In this document: piece by piece, positions 62,496 to 64,000 of the stretch
Layout: each line of letters starts with the position of its first letter
How positions within the stretch are numbered: position 1 is the stretch's first letter
Assembly: GCF_022539315.1 (NCBI RefSeq)
Contig: NC_066323.1
Coordinates: forward strand, 4,999,719 to 5,063,718
DNA from: Serinus canaria
Lineage: Eukaryota > Chordata > Aves > Passeriformes > Fringillidae
Length of the DNA: 64,000 nucleotides
Direction: 5' to 3'
Made by a program: the position numbers and the translations under genes
Notes under the pieces: generated by a model
The model's input: only the letters and a program-made list of their open reading frames with translations
Database searches by the model: none
Told to the model about the DNA's origin: nothing

Positions 62496-62990
62496 TGTGG
62501 TGGTTTAAGCCAGCAGGCAGCTAAACAGCACAGAGCCAGTCACTTACTCCTCCGTGGGGGAGAGAACTGGGGAAGGAAATATAGAAGTAAAATTAGTAAT
62601 TGAGATAAAGACAGTTTAATATGACAGAAATGAAATGAAATAATAATAGCAATAATTGTGATAAAACAATGAGGATATGCCAAACATGTGGTGCACAGAG
62701 GAATTGCTCGCAGCCACTAGCTAAGATGTTCAGCAGCTCCTGAGCAGTGACCCCCAGCCAGCTCCCCCCAGGTTACAGGCTGAGCATGAGGCCATAGGAT
62801 ATGGAATATCTGGAATTTCCCTTTGGCCTCTTGGGCTCAGCTGTCCTGGCTCTGTCCCCTCCTAACATCTCATGCCGAGGAGCTGAAAAATCCTTGCCTT
62901 AGTGTGAGCACTGCTCAGCAGCCACTGAATATCAACATTATTCTCACCCTGAGTGCACAAATTAACTCTATCCCAGCTGAAATCAGGCCA
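62496..62990 (-). mobile_element. solitary avian endogenous retrovirus LTR (degraded)
   Basis: On the minus strand this 495-bp segment begins TGGCCTGATTTCAGCTGGGA and ends ACCACCACA, giving TG...CA termini. The order of blocks matches an LTR family I know from bird genomes: a conserved start with TAGAGTTAAT, a block around CAGGACAGCTGA, a decayed TATA region near 62767-62786, and an ATTAAA poly(A) signal at 62615-62620 followed by a CTTTATCTCAA-like block. No gag or pol remnant and no second LTR is seen on either side, so it reads as a solo LTR left by recombination. No target-site duplication is evident, and the TATA box is mutated, so it is old and probably inactive. The ERV class and subfamily are not assigned. 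Confidence 0.8.
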
Positions 62991-64000
62991 CACAGAGCTA
63001 ATTATGACAATTGAGATCCTCCTAGCTTTATGAAGTCAGGACATTTGTACACAAGTCCATGACAGAATATTGCAAGGGACGTTCTTATGAGATCTCAAAA
63101 ATCTGTGACAGTGAATTAGCCATCACAAAAATGACTCTGTCTTGTTTGAAATTTGGGCTATTCACCCAGTGGGCCTGAATAGCTCTCCTAAATTGCTGTA
63201 TAATTGCCAAGACAGATGCTAATAACATCAGGTTTGTTGAGTCCTTCTCTGCTTAGAAGAGACTCCTCAGTTTACTGAAATTCAGCAGAGAGTGGTTGCT
63301 GTCAGGAAGTGCTTTAGCAGGTAGGCTCAGATGAGAGGAGGGATCTCAGTCTGCTGAGAACAAGAGTCCATGTCAGGGAAAACCTGTCTCCTGCTCTGAC
63401 AATTGCAGGAGAGAGAAGAAGGGCTGTAAGAACACAGCAGTCAAACTAGAGGGGAAGAAGCCCATTTACAACACTAATAAATCTCTGTAATTTATAGGAC
63501 TGGGATTAATTTTCTCTGGCGTACAAGTGACAGTTTTGTTCTCCTTTCTGTGCCAATAGAAGAGTGCAGGCAGTAATTAGAGTTTTACTGCTTCCGAGAG
63601 GCACAGGGAGACAGGGAAAATTTAAATTTTTATGATCACTAGACACTCAAGACTGCTGGGATGTCTGCTGGGTTGATAGAAGCCCCCTCTGCTGAGACCA
63701 TGCATTTCCCAGAGGAGGAGCAGGATCAGATGTCCTGCATTTTTGTGAACTGCATTTTTGTGAACCTGCTCTTTTGTGCAACTCTAGCACCTGTTGCCCG
63801 TGCAGAACTGAAGAGTTCACAAACTCAGTCACGTGTGTTTGGGTATGAGTAGCAGGAAAGAGAGAGGCCAAGCAAAAGGTCACCTTAGCTGGCTAGTTTT
63901 CTGCTAAGGTGTCCTTCAAAGCCTTCACTTTTTTAGTATGGTAGATTTTAGGCAGTGTAAAATCCTTCAAACAAATAGCTGCAGAAAAAATAAAATAAAT
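62991..64000. other. non-coding DNA, no gene seen
   Basis: A short direct repeat of GCATTTTTGTGAACTGCATTTTTGTGAAC type occurs at 63737-63765. No exon or mobile element recognised. Confidence 0.5.

Noticed and set aside
62823..63014. Plus-strand 63-codon frame
   Set aside because: It lies mostly within the solo LTR, antisense to it, and is a chance frame.
1..64000. CRISPR arrays, operons, tRNA or rRNA genes
   Set aside because: None seen; the sequence is vertebrate nuclear DNA and no cloverleaf or rRNA word was recognised on either strand by eye.

Overview
The window reads as AT-rich, CpG-poor vertebrate nuclear DNA, most likely from a bird. The main evidence is four pieces of CR1 retroposon 3' ends: 33037-33200 and 42338-42410 on the minus strand, 47256-47451 and 58572-58755 on the plus strand. 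A solitary LTR of a type I recognise from bird genomes lies at 62496-62990. I cannot place the species more precisely. No bacterial or organellar features are present.

Nearly all of the window is non-coding and looks like the inside of a long intron or an intergenic desert. The open frames present are short (the longest is 175 codons). They carry no recognisable domain, no splice context and no CpG-island promoter, so I treat them as chance frames.

The one segment that looks like a real exon is 61115-61174 on the plus strand. It is 60 nt long, has a strong polypyrimidine/AG acceptor and a GT donor, and is open in only one frame. That frame gives a short acidic peptide. The exon is symmetric (phase 1-1) and has a TGCATG element 26 nt downstream of the donor, so a tissue-regulated cassette exon is plausible. 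I could not identify the host gene. If the exon is real, the gene runs on the plus strand and most of the window is intron.

Layout: 1-23950 is plain AT-rich DNA with one possible tRNA-derived SINE remnant (5068-5150), CT and TATC microsatellites near 12.2-13.0 kb and a 38-T run at 13455. 23955-32100 is similar, with a possible conserved element near 24 kb and a polypurine block at 30270-30540. 32143-47451 holds most of the old repeats: a short palindromic repeat, CR1 pieces, a MIR-like SINE, an AAATTT hexamer array and a T-rich tract. A candidate regulatory element at 46890-47090 sits just before a CR1. 47452-56360 is plain, with a second palindromic-repeat copy at 53882. 56370-57250 is the best candidate conserved regulatory block: a CpG-bearing hairpin patch inside AT-rich DNA, followed by paired TAATTA sites. 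57251-64000 holds a CR1, a (GT)9 repeat, a third palindromic-repeat copy, the candidate exon and the LTR.

No gene cluster or new molecular system is visible. The points worth following up are the candidate cassette exon with its possible RBFOX-type control site, the putative regulatory blocks, and the old palindromic repeat family.
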